Source: Staphylococcus simiae (GTDB lineage Bacteria; Bacillota; Bacilli; Staphylococcales; Staphylococcaceae). From it: a DNA stretch of 64,000 nt. Under the pieces are notes generated by a model. It was given only the letters and a program-made list of their open reading frames with translations, did not search any database and was not told the origin of the DNA. This document shows, piece by piece, positions 21,004 through 33,665 of the stretch (positions are counted from its first letter, which is position 1; each line of letters opens with the position of its first letter). The position numbers were made by a program, and so were the translations under genes. Location: positions 1,054,001 to 1,118,000 of the forward strand of contig NZ_CP071589.1 of NCBI RefSeq assembly GCF_017357005.1, read 5' to 3'.

Positions 21004-21180
21004 CGTCTTTAAGTGAAAGTCCAGAGAGGCTTCAAAGACATGATATAAATAGATATATACTTATTAAAACTCATAGTACTTGTCAAGGTTATAAGACTAT
21101 AGATTTTGTAGTCATTGACGTACTATATGCTTGTATATAACTTAACCTCATGTCTTGTTAAAGACATGAGGTTTTTTGTT
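21004..21180 (+). promoter_or_regulatory. PyrR-dependent attenuator leader
   Basis: The PyrR-binding hairpin GTCTTT...AAAGAC (21005-21039) presents AGTCCAGAGAGGCTT (21018-21032), matching the Bacillus PyrR-binding consensus. Its 3' arm AAGACATGA can instead pair with TCATGTCTT of the terminator, giving the antiterminator. The terminator stem AACCTCATGTCTT (21144-21156)/AAGACATGAGGTT (21161-21173) is followed by TTTTGTT. UMP-bound PyrR stabilises the binding hairpin and frees the terminator. The group II intron starts at the next base. Confidence 0.93.
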
Positions 21181-23046
21181 GTGCGCCCGGCATGGGTAAT
21201 TACTAGACGGTGAAAGTCCGTTACAGGCTTGGTAGTAGGAACTGTTAGCGAAAGACAAGGGTGTCCATTGTGAAATGGAATCTGAAGGAAGTCGGACGCA
21301 AACACTCGCACTGACGAACAGAAATATCATACAAGGCTATGTGGAATGGATGAATCTGCAATACAAGATAAAGTCCGATACTACCCGAGTTCTATATAGT
21401 AAATGATGCAGTGGAATGAGTGGAAAGTGGTTACTCTTACCCGGGGAGGTCTCATCAGCGATAAAAAAAATCGTAGTAATAACGAATGATGAGAAGTCAG
21501 CAGAGGTCATAGTAGGTAGAAATACTGAAGGACTGAACAATATTCATACAAAGTAAAGAATGGAGGTTAGAGATTTACAACGTACAGAATACAATTAATG
21601 ATTGGCAACTCATAGAAAGATAAGTAGTGGAACGAAAAAGGATATATGAGTGCGTACAGTAAATCTTAGGTGAAATGAAAGAAATGTATCGTGAGTCTCC
21701 ATCTATGATGGAGCTTGTTGTAAGAGAGAATAATATACAAAAAGCAATTAAGAAAGTGAAGAAAAACAACGGTGCACCTGGCATCGATGGCATGCGAGTA
21801 AGTGAATTAACATCACATTTCGCAAAATACTTTCCACAAATTAAACAAAAACTGCTTGATGGCACGTATAAGCCACAAGCAGTAAGAAAGGTTGAAATAC
21901 CTAAATCAAATGGGAAAAAGCGCGTGCTTGGAATCCCTGTCGCAAGAGACAGAGTTATCCAACAAGCCATTAAACAAGTCATTGAACCTAGTATCGACCG
22001 TACTTTCTCAAAACACAGTCATGGCTTTAGACCGAATCGTAGTACAGGAACTGCACTTAAAGAATGTGCAACATACTATGAAGAAGGTTACTTAGTTGCA
22101 GTTGATTGTGATTTAAAACAGTGCTTTGATATGTTGAACCATGATAAATTAATGTATCTATTTGAACGACATGTTCAAGATAAAGCCATTTCTAAATTTA
22201 TTCGTAGAAGCCTACAGGTTGGTGCAATCGACCTCAATGGTAATTATCGAAGTAGAGAAATAGGTGCACCGCAAGGTGGTGTTATTTCCCCGTTACTTTG
22301 TAATATTTATCTTCACGAATTAGATAATGAATTGGAGAAACGTGGTCATCGCTTTGTTCGTTATGCAGATGACTTCGTCATCTTTGTACGTACAAAACGA
22401 GCGGGTCAACGTGTCATGGAAAGTGTGACAAAGTTTATCGAAAAAGACCTTAAACTTATTGTAAATAGTGAAAAGAGCAAGGTAGGTTCTATCACACGTT
22501 TAAAGTTCTTGAGTTGTCTAATGACCAAAGTAAATGGCACTTATCGTTTCAGACCGACTATGGAAGCAAGAAGAAATTTAAAACGCACCTTAAGACGTCT
22601 AACGAAACGAAATAGACCAGGTACCTTTAAAGAGATTATATCAGAAATTAATCAAGTAACACGAGGGTGGATAAATTACTTTGGTAAAGGATTTATTACA
22701 GGTTTTGTAACGAAGTTACAATCATGGTTAAACCGACGCATTAGACAACTAATCCTCAAAAGATGGAAAAGAATAAAAACCAAATATAAGATGTTACGTA
22801 AGTATGGACTTGACCATAAGAGTGCAATGAAAATTGCCAATTCAAGAAAGAAATACTGGCGCTTATCATCAACGCATGAAGTTCATCGTGCACTTACAAC
22901 AAAACGTCTCTACAAGTGGGGGTTAGAACCATTAACCCAACTCGCAGAGACGGCTTACGCAAGATATTGAACCGCCGAGTACGGAACCGTACGCTCGGTG
23001 GTGTGAGAGGACGGATAATCAAATAATGGTTATCCTCCTACTCGAT
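21181..23046 (+). mobile_element. Group IIC intron with intact reverse transcriptase
   Basis: The 5' end GTGCGCCCGGCATGGGTAA and following structured RNA (to about 21660) are those of a bacterial group II intron domain I. Domain V is at 22971-23002, an ACCGCCGAG/CTCGGTGGT stem whose triad is CGC, as in class C, instead of AGC. Domain VI follows (GGATAATC/GGTTATCC) and the 3' end is CTCCTACTCGAT at 23046. It lies right after the pyr terminator U-run, the insertion habit of group IIC introns. Removing it restores GGTTTTTTG-TTTTTAAT ahead of pyrR. Confidence 0.9.
21675..22970 (+). CDS. ltrA: Group II intron reverse transcriptase/maturase
   Basis: This multifunctional protein helps the intron RNA splice and copies it into new sites. 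The 431-aa sequence has RT blocks including GIPVARDRVIQQAI, DCDLKQCFDMLNHD, GAPQGGVISPLL, the catalytic RYADDFVIF near residue 233 and the maturase (X) domain GWINYFGKG. It ends soon after the DNA-binding region with no H-N-H endonuclease domain, as in class C. The frame is undisrupted. AGGTGA lies 5 bp before the ATG. It is transcribed with the pyr operon. Confidence 0.95.
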   Translation: MKEMYRESPSMMELVVRENNIQKAIKKVKKNNGAPGIDGMRVSELTSHFAKYFPQIKQKLLDGTYKPQAVRKVEIPKSNGKKRVLGIPVARDRVIQQAIKQVIEPSIDRTFSKHSHGFRPNRSTGTALKECATYYEEGYLVAVDCDLKQCFDMLNHDKLMYLFERHVQDKAISKFIRRSLQVGAIDLNGNYRSREIGAPQGGVISPLLCNIYLHELDNELEKRGHRFVRYADDFVIFVRTKRAGQRVMESVTKFIEKDLKLIVNSEKSKVGSITRLKFLSCLMTKVNGTYRFRPTMEARRNLKRTLRRLTKRNRPGTFKEIISEINQVTRGWINYFGKGFITGFVTKLQSWLNRRIRQLILKRWKRIKTKYKMLRKYGLDHKSAMKIANSRKKYWRLSSTHEVHRALTTKRLYKWGLEPLTQLAETAYARY

Positions 23047-23071
23047 TTTAATAATTGAAAAGGGTGAAAAA

Positions 23072-23599
23072 ATGTCTAAACGAATTATTATGGACGATGC
23101 CGCAATAAAACGAACAGTAACAAGAATTGCTCATGAAATATTAGAGTATAATAAAGGTACTGATAATTTAATTTTATTAGGGATTAAGACACGTGGTGAA
23201 TTTTTAGCTAATAGAATTCAACAAAAGATTAATACGATTGAACAAAAACAAGTGCCAACAGGAACGATTGATATTACATATTTTAGAGATGATATTGAAC
23301 ATATGTCTTCACAAATGAGTAAAGATGCGATTGAAATTGATACGGAACTTACTGATAAAGTTGTTGTCATTATTGATGATGTACTGTATACAGGACGTAC
23401 CGTACGAGCATCTTTAGATGCAATTTTACTTAATGCCAGACCAATAAAAATTGGCCTAGCAGCTTTAGTTGATCGAGGCCATAGAGAACTGCCAATTAGA
23501 GCAGACTTTGTGGGTAAGAATATCCCCACTTCAAAAGATGAAACGGTTAATGTCTTTTTAGAAGAAATGGATAATGAAAATGCAGTAATAATTGAATAA
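23072..23599 (+). CDS. pyrR: PyrR, pyr operon attenuation protein / uracil phosphoribosyltransferase
   Basis: PyrR binds UMP or UTP and the leader RNA to promote termination; it also has weak uracil phosphoribosyltransferase activity. The 175-aa protein has the PRPP-binding motif [13 protein letters not shown] near residue 100 and the basic N-terminal region. The site AAAAGGGTG at 23057-23065 lies about 6 bp upstream of the ATG and just beyond the intron 3' end, so translation does not need splicing. It is the first gene of the operon. Confidence 0.97.
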   Translation: MSKRIIMDDAAIKRTVTRIAHEILEYNKGTDNLILLGIKTRGEFLANRIQQKINTIEQKQVPTGTIDITYFRDDIEHMSSQMSKDAIEIDTELTDKVVVIIDDVLYTGRTVRASLDAILLNARPIKIGLAALVDRGHRELPIRADFVGKNIPTSKDETVNVFLEEMDNENAVIIE

Positions 23600-23611
23600 T
23601 ATCCCTTTTAA

Positions 23612-23782
23612 ATCAGTACGAGAGACTGAAAAAGGTGAGGGTAATTTAAATATTTAAACAATAGAAATATACAAATTTTACCCTCATTGAAAGTTTGAAG
23701 TTATAGCTTATACTAGGATAGGTATAGCTTCAACTGCTTACTAAGTCTCTTTACATATATTGATGTAAAGAGACTTTTTTTG
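23612..23782 (+). promoter_or_regulatory. Candidate second PyrR attenuator before pyrP
   Basis: The pyrR-pyrP gap (203 bp) is highly structured. CAGTACGAGAGACTG (23614-23628) resembles the PyrR-binding hairpin but departs from the consensus. A long hairpin pairs TGAGGGTAA with TTACCCTCA. The terminator AGTCTCTTTACAT (23744-23756)/ATGTAAAGAGACT (23763-23775) is followed by six T. AGAGACT (23621-23627) is complementary to AGTCTCT of the terminator, which gives an antiterminator option. Confidence 0.7.
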
Positions 23783-23802
23783 AAAATGGAGGAAATGACA
23801 TA

Positions 23803-26021
<2,219 letters not shown>

Positions 26022-26033
26022 GGGAGATTTATA

Positions 26034-27308
26034 ATGAAATTAATAAAAAATGGTAGAATTTTACAACATGGTGAGTTAGTAAATGCTGATATTTTGATAG
26101 AAGGAAAAGTTATCAAAGAAATTGGTCATGATATAAATGTAACTGAAAATGTTGACATCATTGATGCACAAGGACACTTTGTGTCGCCAGGTTTTGTTGA
26201 TGTTCATGTACATCTAAGAGAACCCGGTGGAGAACATAAAGAAACAATTGAAACTGGAACACTTGCAGCTGCAAGAGGTGGATTTACAACGGTGTGTCCA
26301 ATGCCAAATACTAGACCTGTTCCCGATTCAGTTGAACATTTTGAGTCTTTACAACGTATTATTGATGATAGTGCACATGTGAGAGTATTGCCATATGCAT
26401 CAATTACAACAAGACAAGCAGGTAAAGAGCTTGTAGATTTTGAAGCATTAACTAAAGAAGGTGCATTTGCATTTACTGATGATGGTGTCGGCGTACAGAC
26501 TGCTAGTATGATGTATGAAGCTATGCAACAAGCATCAAAAGTTAATAAAGCAGTTGTAGCACATTGTGAAGATAACTCTTTAATTTATGGTGGCGCTATG
26601 CATGAAGGTCAACGTAGTAAAGAATTAGGAATACCTGGTATTCCCAATATTTGTGAATCAGTACAAATTGCTAGAGACGTTTTATTAGCAGAAGCAGCTC
26701 ATTGTCATTATCACGTATGTCATGTATCTACGAAAGAAAGTGTACGTGTCATTAGAGATGCGAAACGTGCGGGGATCCATGTCACAGCTGAAGTAACACC
26801 ACATCATTTATTATTAACAGAAGATGATGTACCTGGTAATGATGCTATTTATAAAATGAATCCGCCACTTAGAAGTCATGAAGATAGACAAGCCTTAATT
26901 GACGGATTATTAGATGGAACAATTGATTGCATTGCAACCGATCATGCACCTCACGCTCGTGAAGAAAAAGCTCAACCAATGGAAAAAGCACCATTTGGTA
27001 TTGTAGGTAGTGAAACAGCGTTTCCACTGTTGTATACACATTTCGTCAAAAATGGTGAATGGACATTACAACAATTAGTTGATTATTTAACCGTTAAACC
27101 AAGCGACACATTCAACTTAGATTTTGGCAGACTAGAATCAGGACGTTTAGCTGATATAACAATTATTGATTTAGATAATGAGCAAGAAATTAAAGGGGAA
27201 GACTTTTTATCTAAAGCTGATAATACACCGTTTATTGGTTATAAAGTATATGGCAATCCAATATTAACTATGGTCGAAGGTGAAGTTAAATACGAGGGGG
27301 CAAAATAA
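26034..27308 (+). CDS. pyrC: Dihydroorotase
   Basis: PyrC cyclises carbamoyl aspartate to dihydroorotate. The 424-aa amidohydrolase has the zinc motif HVHLREPG near residue 60, the [11 protein letters not shown] loop, metal His residues in VAHCED and CHYHVCHVS, and the catalytic TDHAPHA near residue 303. This is the class I bacterial type. GGGGAG precedes the ATG. It lies 12 bp after pyrB and 1 bp before carA. Confidence 0.97.
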   Translation: MKLIKNGRILQHGELVNADILIEGKVIKEIGHDINVTENVDIIDAQGHFVSPGFVDVHVHLREPGGEHKETIETGTLAAARGGFTTVCPMPNTRPVPDSVEHFESLQRIIDDSAHVRVLPYASITTRQAGKELVDFEALTKEGAFAFTDDGVGVQTASMMYEAMQQASKVNKAVVAHCEDNSLIYGGAMHEGQRSKELGIPGIPNICESVQIARDVLLAEAAHCHYHVCHVSTKESVRVIRDAKRAGIHVTAEVTPHHLLLTEDDVPGNDAIYKMNPPLRSHEDRQALIDGLLDGTIDCIATDHAPHAREEKAQPMEKAPFGIVGSETAFPLLYTHFVKNGEWTLQQLVDYLTVKPSDTFNLDFGRLESGRLADITIIDLDNEQEIKGEDFLSKADNTPFIGYKVYGNPILTMVEGEVKYEGAK

Positions 27309-27309
27309 A

Positions 27310-28410
27310 ATGCAACAAAAACGTTATTTAGTGTTAGAAGATGGCTCATACTACGAAGGATATCGTTTAGGATCTGATAATTTAAAAATAGGTGAAATTG
27401 TATTTAATACAGCAATGACAGGGTATCAAGAAACGATATCTGATCCATCATATACAGGTCAAATTATTACTTTCACTTATCCTTTAATAGGCAATTATGG
27501 TATTAATCGTGATGATTTTGAATCATTAGTTCCGACTTTAAACGGTATTGTAGTTAAAGAAGCTAGCACACATCCAAGTAATTTTAGACAACAAAAAACA
27601 CTGCATGACGTTCTAGTGTTGCATCAAATTCCTGGTATATCAGGAGTAGATACTAGAAGTATTACACGCAAAATACGTCAACATGGTGTATTAAAAGCAG
27701 GATTTACTGATGATAAAGCAGACATCGATAGTTTAATTAAACAATTACAAAATGTTGACTTACCAAAAAATGAAGTTGAAAGTGTGTCAACAAAGACACC
27801 CTATGTTTCCACGGGTCAAAATTTAAATGTAGTGTTAGTCGATTTTGGAAAGAAACAAAATATTGTTAGAGAATTAAATATTAGAGGCTGTAATGTAACA
27901 GTCGTACCATTTGATACCACTGCTGAAGACATATTAGCTATGTCACCAGATGGTGTTATGTTATCAAATGGACCAGGAAATCCTGAAGTAGTTGAATGCG
28001 CAATAAAAATGATTAAAGGTATTTTAGGTAAAATTCCATTCTTTGGTATATGCCTTGGACATCAATTGTTTGCCTTATCTCAAGGTGCGACATCATTTAA
28101 GATGAAATTTGGACATAGGGGTGCAAATCATCCAGTGAAACATCTACAATCAGGAAAAGTAGATATCACTAGTCAAAATCATGGATATGCGATTGATAAA
28201 GCATCACTTGAAAATACAGACTTAGAGGTAACACATATTGCTTTGAATGATGGAACGGTTGAAGGATTACGTCATAAGACATTACCTGCTTTTTCTGTAC
28301 AATATCATCCAGAAGCAAATCCAGGTCCTACAGATTCCAATTACTTATTTGATGATTTTGTAACTATGATGAACAATGCAAAAGAAAAGGGGAGTCAAAC
28401 ACATGCCTAA
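27310..28410 (+). CDS. carA: Carbamoyl-phosphate synthase small subunit
   Basis: CarA hydrolyses glutamine to give ammonia for CarB. The 366-aa protein has the class I glutamine amidotransferase Cys in [11 protein letters not shown] and the His/Glu pair in [11 protein letters not shown] chose ATG at 27310, after GAGGGGG (27293-27300), giving [13 protein letters not shown] and the expected length. The longer frame from 27280 would overlap pyrC. The gene overlaps carB by 8 bp. Confidence 0.97.
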   Translation: MQQKRYLVLEDGSYYEGYRLGSDNLKIGEIVFNTAMTGYQETISDPSYTGQIITFTYPLIGNYGINRDDFESLVPTLNGIVVKEASTHPSNFRQQKTLHDVLVLHQIPGISGVDTRSITRKIRQHGVLKAGFTDDKADIDSLIKQLQNVDLPKNEVESVSTKTPYVSTGQNLNVVLVDFGKKQNIVRELNIRGCNVTVVPFDTTAEDILAMSPDGVMLSNGPGNPEVVECAIKMIKGILGKIPFFGICLGHQLFALSQGATSFKMKFGHRGANHPVKHLQSGKVDITSQNHGYAIDKASLENTDLEVTHIALNDGTVEGLRHKTLPAFSVQYHPEANPGPTDSNYLFDDFVTMMNNAKEKGSQTHA

Positions 28411-31400
28411 ACGTAATGATATTCATACTATTTTAGTAATAGGTTCAGGTCCAATTATTATCGGTCAAGCTGCAGAATTTGATTATGCTGGTACACAAGC
28501 TTGCCTAGCTTTAAAAGAAGAAGGGTATAGAGTCATTCTAGTTAACTCAAATCCTGCAACTATTATGACTGATAAAGAAATTGCCGATAAAGTTTATATT
28601 GAGCCATTAACACATGATTTTATCGCGCGTATCATTCGTAAAGAACAGCCAGATGCATTATTGCCCACTTTAGGTGGTCAAACTGGTTTGAATATGGCAA
28701 TTCAACTGCATGATAGTGGCGTCTTACAGGCTAATCATGTGCAGTTATTAGGAACAGAATTAACCTCTATTCAACAAGCAGAAGACAGAGAATTATTTAG
28801 AACTTTAATGAATGATTTAAATGTTCCTGTACCAGAAAGTGATATCGTTAATACAGTAGAACAAGCATTCAAATTTAAAGAACAAGTTGGTTATCCTTTA
28901 ATTGTAAGACCTGCGTTTACAATGGGAGGGACTGGTGGCGGTATTTGCCATAATGATGAAGAGTTGTTAGAAATAGTTTCTAATGGGCTACATTATAGTC
29001 CAGCAACACAATGCCTACTTGAAAAATCAATCGCTGGATTCAAAGAAATAGAATATGAAGTGATGCGTGATAAAAACGATAATGCTATCGTAGTATGTAA
29101 TATGGAAAATATAGATCCAGTTGGTATTCATACAGGGGATTCAATCGTTGTGGCCCCGAGCCAAACGTTATCAGATGTTGAGTATCAAATGCTCAGAGAT
29201 GTGTCATTGAAAGTGATTAGAGCGTTAGGTATTGAAGGTGGATGTAATGTCCAATTAGCTTTAGATCCACAATCGTTTGATTACTACATTATAGAAGTTA
29301 ATCCACGTGTATCACGTTCGTCAGCGTTAGCTTCTAAAGCTACAGGATACCCAATTGCCAAATTAGCAGCAAAAATAGCTGTTGGCTTGACACTAGATGA
29401 AATGCTTAACCCGATAACAGGTACATCTTATGCTGCATTTGAACCAACTTTAGATTATGTCATTTCTAAAATTCCACGATTTCCATTTGACAAATTTGAA
29501 AAGGGAGAGCGTGAATTAGGTACACAAATGAAAGCAACTGGTGAAGTCATGGCTATTGGTCGTACATATGAAGAATCTTTATTAAAAGCCATTCGCTCAT
29601 TGGAATATGGTGTGCATCATTTAGGACTACCGAATGGAGAAAGTTTTGATATTGATTACATTAAGGAACGAATTTCTCACCAAGATGACGAAAGACTATT
29701 TTTCATTGGTGAAGCGATTCGTCGTGGCACATCATTAAAAGAAATACATGACATGACGCAAATTGATTATTTCTTTTTACATAAATTCCAAAATATAATC
29801 AACATCGAGCATGAATTAAAAGCACATCAAGGTGATTTAGCATATTTAAAATATGCTAAAGATTATGGATTTAGTGATAAAACGATTGCACATCGTTTTG
29901 ATATGACAGAAGAGGAAGTATATCAATTACGTATGGCAAATGATATTAAACCGGTTTATAAAATGGTTGATACGTGTGCTGCAGAATTTGAATCTACAAC
30001 GCCTTATTATTATGGTACTTATGAAAGTGAAAATGAGTCTATCGTTACTGACAAAGAAAAAATATTAGTACTTGGTTCAGGACCGATCCGCATTGGTCAA
30101 GGTGTAGAATTTGACTATGCTACAGTCCACGCAGTTTGGGCAATCCAACAAGCTGGGTATGAGGCAATCATTGTTAATAATAATCCAGAAACAGTTTCCA
30201 CAGACTTTTCAATTTCAGATAAACTTTATTTTGAACCATTAACTGAAGAAGATGTCATGAATATCATTAATTTAGAACAGCCTAAAGGCGTCGTTGTTCA
30301 ATTTGGTGGTCAAACAGCAATCAACTTAGCAGATAAATTGGCGAAACATGGAGTGACAGTATTAGGAACTTCATTAGAAAATCTTAATAGAGCTGAGGAC
30401 CGTAAAGAATTTGAAGAATTATTACGTCGCATTAATGTGCCACAACCACAAGGTAAAACAGCTACTTCTCCTCAAGAAGCTTTAGCTAATGCTAAAGAAA
30501 TTGGTTACCCTGTTGTAGTCAGACCATCGTACGTTTTAGGTGGTCGTGCTATGGAAATTGTAGATAATGATGAAGAGCTTGAAAATTATATGACACAAGC
30601 AGTTAAAGCAAGTCCTGAGCATCCTGTACTTGTAGATAGATATTTAACAGGTAAAGAAATTGAAGTTGATGCGATTTGTGATGGTGAAAGTGTAATTATA
30701 CCGGGTATTATGGAGCATATTGAACGTGCAGGTGTTCACAGTGGAGATTCAATTACAGTTTATCCTCCGCAAACGTTATCAAATGAAGAGTTAGACACAC
30801 TTGAAGATTATACAATTAAACTGGCTAAAGGTTTAGATATCATTGGTTTGATTAATATTCAATTCGTTATTGCGCATGATGGTGTTTATGTCTTAGAAGT
30901 GAATCCTCGTTCAAGTAGAACAGTACCATTTTTAAGTAAAATAACGGATATTCCAATGGCGCAACTTGCTATGAGAGCAATCATGGGAGAAAAATTAACG
31001 GCAATGGGTTATAAAGAAGGGGTTCAACCATATGCTGACGGTGTCTTTGTTAAAGCACCGGTATTTAGTTTTAATAAATTAAAAAATGTCGACATTACAT
31101 TAGGACCAGAAATGAAATCAACTGGTGAAGTGATGGGTAAAGATGAGACATTAGAAAAGGCGCTATACAAAGGGTTAACTGGTAGTGGTGTTGAAATAAA
31201 AGATCATGGTACAGTGTTAATTACTGTAAGTGATAAAGATAAAGATGATATTGTCAAAATAGCACACCGCTTAAATGAAGTGGGTTATAAAATATTAGCA
31301 ACATCAGGTACGGCGGATAGAATTAAAAAAGATCATATACCTGTTGAAGTTGTAGGAAAAATAGGCGGAGATGATGATTTATTAACGCGCATTCAACAAG

Positions 31401-31576
31401 GTGATGTTCAAATTGTTATCAATACGATGACAAAGGGAAAAGAAGTAGAACGTGATGGTTTCCAAATCAGACGTACAACTGTCGAAAATGGTATTCCATG
31501 TTTAACATCGTTAGATACTGCCAATGCGCTAACTAGTGTAATTGAAAGTATGACATTTACAATGCGTGAAATGTAA
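28403..31576 (+). CDS. carB: Carbamoyl-phosphate synthase large subunit
   Basis: CarB makes carbamoyl phosphate from ammonia, bicarbonate and two ATP. The 1057-aa product has two homologous ATP-grasp halves ([20 protein letters not shown] near residue 15 and [19 protein letters not shown] near residue 560), each with a PRxSRSSAL or PRSSRTVPF motif. A C-terminal MGS-like allosteric domain follows. Start is ATG 28403 ([12 protein letters not shown]) after AAAAGGGGAG; the longer form from 28376 lies inside carA. Confidence 0.97.
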   Translation: MPKRNDIHTILVIGSGPIIIGQAAEFDYAGTQACLALKEEGYRVILVNSNPATIMTDKEIADKVYIEPLTHDFIARIIRKEQPDALLPTLGGQTGLNMAIQLHDSGVLQANHVQLLGTELTSIQQAEDRELFRTLMNDLNVPVPESDIVNTVEQAFKFKEQVGYPLIVRPAFTMGGTGGGICHNDEELLEIVSNGLHYSPATQCLLEKSIAGFKEIEYEVMRDKNDNAIVVCNMENIDPVGIHTGDSIVVAPSQTLSDVEYQMLRDVSLKVIRALGIEGGCNVQLALDPQSFDYYIIEVNPRVSRSSALASKATGYPIAKLAAKIAVGLTLDEMLNPITGTSYAAFEPTLDYVISKIPRFPFDKFEKGERELGTQMKATGEVMAIGRTYEESLLKAIRSLEYGVHHLGLPNGESFDIDYIKERISHQDDERLFFIGEAIRRGTSLKEIHDMTQIDYFFLHKFQNIINIEHELKAHQGDLAYLKYAKDYGFSDKTIAHRFDMTEEEVYQLRMANDIKPVYKMVDTCAAEFESTTPYYYGTYESENESIVTDKEKILVLGSGPIRIGQGVEFDYATVHAVWAIQQAGYEAIIVNNNPETVSTDFSISDKLYFEPLTEEDVMNIINLEQPKGVVVQFGGQTAINLADKLAKHGVTVLGTSLENLNRAEDRKEFEELLRRINVPQPQGKTATSPQEALANAKEIGYPVVVRPSYVLGGRAMEIVDNDEELENYMTQAVKASPEHPVLVDRYLTGKEIEVDAICDGESVIIPGIMEHIERAGVHSGDSITVYPPQTLSNEELDTLEDYTIKLAKGLDIIGLINIQFVIAHDGVYVLEVNPRSSRTVPFLSKITDIPMAQLAMRAIMGEKLTAMGYKEGVQPYADGVFVKAPVFSFNKLKNVDITLGPEMKSTGEVMGKDETLEKALYKGLTGSGVEIKDHGTVLITVSDKDKDDIVKIAHRLNEVGYKILATSGTADRIKKDHIPVEVVGKIGGDDDLLTRIQQGDVQIVINTMTKGKEVERDGFQIRRTTVENGIPCLTSLDTANALTSVIESMTFTMREM

Positions 31577-31683
31577 GATGATAAGATGACATTAATTCTT
31601 TAAGAGGTTGCTTTATACTTAATGTAGTTTTGATCAGCAATCTCTCCAAGCAATAGACACTAATTAATTTAGGAGAGAATATG

Positions 31684-32376
31684 ATGAAAGATTTACCGAT
31701 AATTGCCTTAGATTTTGAATCAAAAGAAAAAGTGAACCAGTTTTTAGATTTATTTGATGAGCCTTTATTCGTGAAAATTGGTATGGAATTATTTTATCAG
31801 GAAGGGCCGGATCTGATTAAATCAGTAAAATCTAGAGGACATGATATCTTCTTAGATTTAAAATTACATGATATTCCTCATACTGTTGGTAAAGCGATGG
31901 AAGGTTTGGCTAAATTAAATGTTGATTTAGTTAATGTTCACGCAGCAGGTGGTACATTAATGATGATGCAAGCTCTACAAGGTCTTAGAAAATATAATAA
32001 AAATACTAAAATTATTGCTGTCACACAATTAACATCAACAACAGAAGACATGCTTCATAACGAGCAAAATATTCAAACATCTATCGAAGATGCAGTGTTA
32101 AACTATGCCTCATTAGCGAAACAAGCTGGCTTAGATGGCGTTGTATGTTCGCCATTAGAAAGTAAATTATTAACAAATCATTTAGGCGTAGATTTTATGA
32201 AAGTGACACCAGGTATTAGACCTCAAGGTTCATCAAAAGATGATCAACATAGAATTACTACACCAGAACAAGCAAGACAATTAGGATCTACTCACATAGT
32301 AGTTGGTCGACCAATTACGCAAAGCGACGATCCTGTTAAAAGTTATCAAATTATTAAAGAAAGTTGGTTATCATAA
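31684..32376 (+). CDS. pyrF: Orotidine 5'-phosphate decarboxylase
   Basis: PyrF decarboxylates OMP to UMP, the last step. The 230-aa barrel protein has the catalytic [12 protein letters not shown] near residue 59 and the phosphate-binding [15 protein letters not shown] and VVGRPIT. ATGs at 31681 and 31684 are adjacent; the second gives the usual [17 protein letters not shown] lies upstream. A 107-bp gap with a 10-bp hairpin separates it from carB. It overlaps pyrE by one base. Confidence 0.96.
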   Translation: MKDLPIIALDFESKEKVNQFLDLFDEPLFVKIGMELFYQEGPDLIKSVKSRGHDIFLDLKLHDIPHTVGKAMEGLAKLNVDLVNVHAAGGTLMMMQALQGLRKYNKNTKIIAVTQLTSTTEDMLHNEQNIQTSIEDAVLNYASLAKQAGLDGVVCSPLESKLLTNHLGVDFMKVTPGIRPQGSSKDDQHRITTPEQARQLGSTHIVVGRPITQSDDPVKSYQIIKESWLS

Positions 32377-32987
32377 TGGCAAAAGCAATAGCAAAAGCAT
32401 TATTAGATATAGAAGCGGTGACACTATCACCTAATGATTTATATACTTGGAGTTCAGGAATCAAATCTCCAATTTATTGTGATAATCGTGTTACTTTAGG
32501 TTACCCATTAGTTCGTGGTGCTATTCGTGATGGTTTAATTAAATTAATTGAAGCACAATTCCCAGATGTAGAAATTATTTCAGGTACAGCAACGGCTGGT
32601 ATTCCTCATGCAGCTTTTATTGCAGAAGAATTAAAATTACCAATGAACTATGTACGTTCATCAAGTAAAAGTCATGGTAAACAAAATCAAATTGAAGGTG
32701 CAAACAGTAAGGGTAAAAAAGTGGTTGTTGTAGAAGATTTAATTTCTACAGGTGGCTCATCAATTACTGCTGTCGACGCATTAAAAGAAGCCGGTGCTGA
32801 TGTTCTTGGTGTCATAGCAATTTTCACATACGGTTTAAAAAAAGCAGATGATACTTTTAAAAATGCAGATCTACCATTCTATACATTAAGTAATTACAAT
32901 GAATTAATTGAAGTTGCTGAAGACGAAGGCAAGATTACGAAAGATGATATTAAGACATTAGTTGAATGGAGAGACAACTTAGCATAA
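32376..32987 (+). CDS. pyrE: Orotate phosphoribosyltransferase
   Basis: PyrE converts orotate and PRPP to OMP. The 203-aa protein has the PRPP motif [14 protein letters not shown] near residue 117 and the [12 protein letters not shown] stretch near residue 68. The start is in a TAATG overlap with pyrF ([12 protein letters not shown]). A longer frame from 32364 is unlikely because it lies inside pyrF. It acts directly upstream of PyrF in the pathway. Confidence 0.96.
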   Translation: MAKAIAKALLDIEAVTLSPNDLYTWSSGIKSPIYCDNRVTLGYPLVRGAIRDGLIKLIEAQFPDVEIISGTATAGIPHAAFIAEELKLPMNYVRSSSKSHGKQNQIEGANSKGKKVVVVEDLISTGGSSITAVDALKEAGADVLGVIAIFTYGLKKADDTFKNADLPFYTLSNYNELIEVAEDEGKITKDDIKTLVEWRDNLA

Positions 32988-33016
32988 GATAGTCTTTAGA
33001 AAGGGGAATGTTTAAC

Positions 33017-33220
33017 ATGAATGAACAACAAACTAAGAATTTATATGCTAAAATTAAACATTGCAATGAATTTATTAATCATTCAAACGATTCCAACCAA
33101 CCTAAAGAACACGTTCAACAAAGTGAAGCTGAAATGAACGACGTACAATTCGATAAAAATGACAATGAAGACTTATTTAAACATGTCAAAAATATCTTAC
33201 GCGATCAAGGTCACATTTAA
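33017..33220 (+). CDS. Small conserved-looking hypothetical protein at the end of the pyr operon
   Basis: The ORF encodes 67 aa, highly charged and Asn/Gln/Asp-rich (MNEQQTKNLYAKIKHCNEF...), with no membrane segment or motif I recognise. AAGGGG at 33001-33006 fits ATG 33017 (10-bp spacing) better than ATG 33008 (1 bp). It begins 29 bp after pyrE and ends just before the operon terminator, so it is co-transcribed with pyrE. Function unknown. Confidence 0.7.
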   Translation: MNEQQTKNLYAKIKHCNEFINHSNDSNQPKEHVQQSEAEMNDVQFDKNDNEDLFKHVKNILRDQGHI

Positions 33221-33235
33221 AAATTAATAGTATCT

Positions 33236-33306
33236 AAAAAAGCTATAATAACATCTTCAATAAAGTGTATTAAATACTTCTTTGAAGACAGTTATTATAG
33301 CTTTTA
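33236..33306. terminator. Bidirectional terminator after the pyr operon
   Basis: A long stem pairs AAAGCTATAATAAC (about 33239-33252) with GTTATTATAGCTTT (about 33290-33304), with an inner CTTCAA/TTGAAG stem. TTTT follows on the + strand, and a run of six T precedes it on the - strand. It can end the pyr operon and the opposing small gene at 33324-33407. Confidence 0.8.
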
Positions 33307-33323
33307 TTATTATAAACTGAATA

Positions 33324-33407
33324 TTAGCGGATAATTAATTTTACCAGTATCCAACCAATGAGTAATACGATGAGTAATGCTAAGATGGGAATAACATAAT
33401 GTAACAT
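33324..33407 (-). CDS. 27-residue hydrophobic small ORF (candidate membrane peptide)
   Basis: The start at 33407 is preceded by a perfect AAGGAGG site (33415-33421 as cctcctt) at 7-bp spacing. The product starts MLHYVIPILALLIVLL, ends in KLIIR, and is one hydrophobic helix with a positive C-terminus. A TATAAT-like -10 on the - strand lies at 33436-33441. The bidirectional terminator at 33236-33306 would end a transcript of about 195 nt. I do not recognise the peptide. It could be a small membrane regulator or a type I toxin-like peptide; no antitoxin RNA is evident. Confidence 0.6.
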   Translation of the reverse strand: MLHYVIPILALLIVLLIGWILVKLIIR

Positions 33408-33665
33408 AATAAAGCCTCCTTATTGCTTATTTAGTATTATAATAGAAAAGCAAAATAAAGCGAAATGTAATCTCTTATGTTAGGTCATTATATTGTATCG
33501 TGGTATGTATCTAAGTTTAAATTGTTTAATTTACTAAAGTAGTTTCATAGTAATTAATATAACTATTTGAATGAATGACATTTTAAATGTATTGTTCTAC
33601 AAACAGGATCAAGTCGTGTTAAACTAATAATGAAAGAAATTAATGGCAAAGTTGGAGGGTTATAA

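Noticed and set aside
21123-21982. Several - strand frames (21123-21311, 21148-21330, 21337-21540, 21575-21982) at the intron 5' part
   Set aside because: They lie opposite the structured intron RNA and the reverse transcriptase start, and lack ribosome sites.
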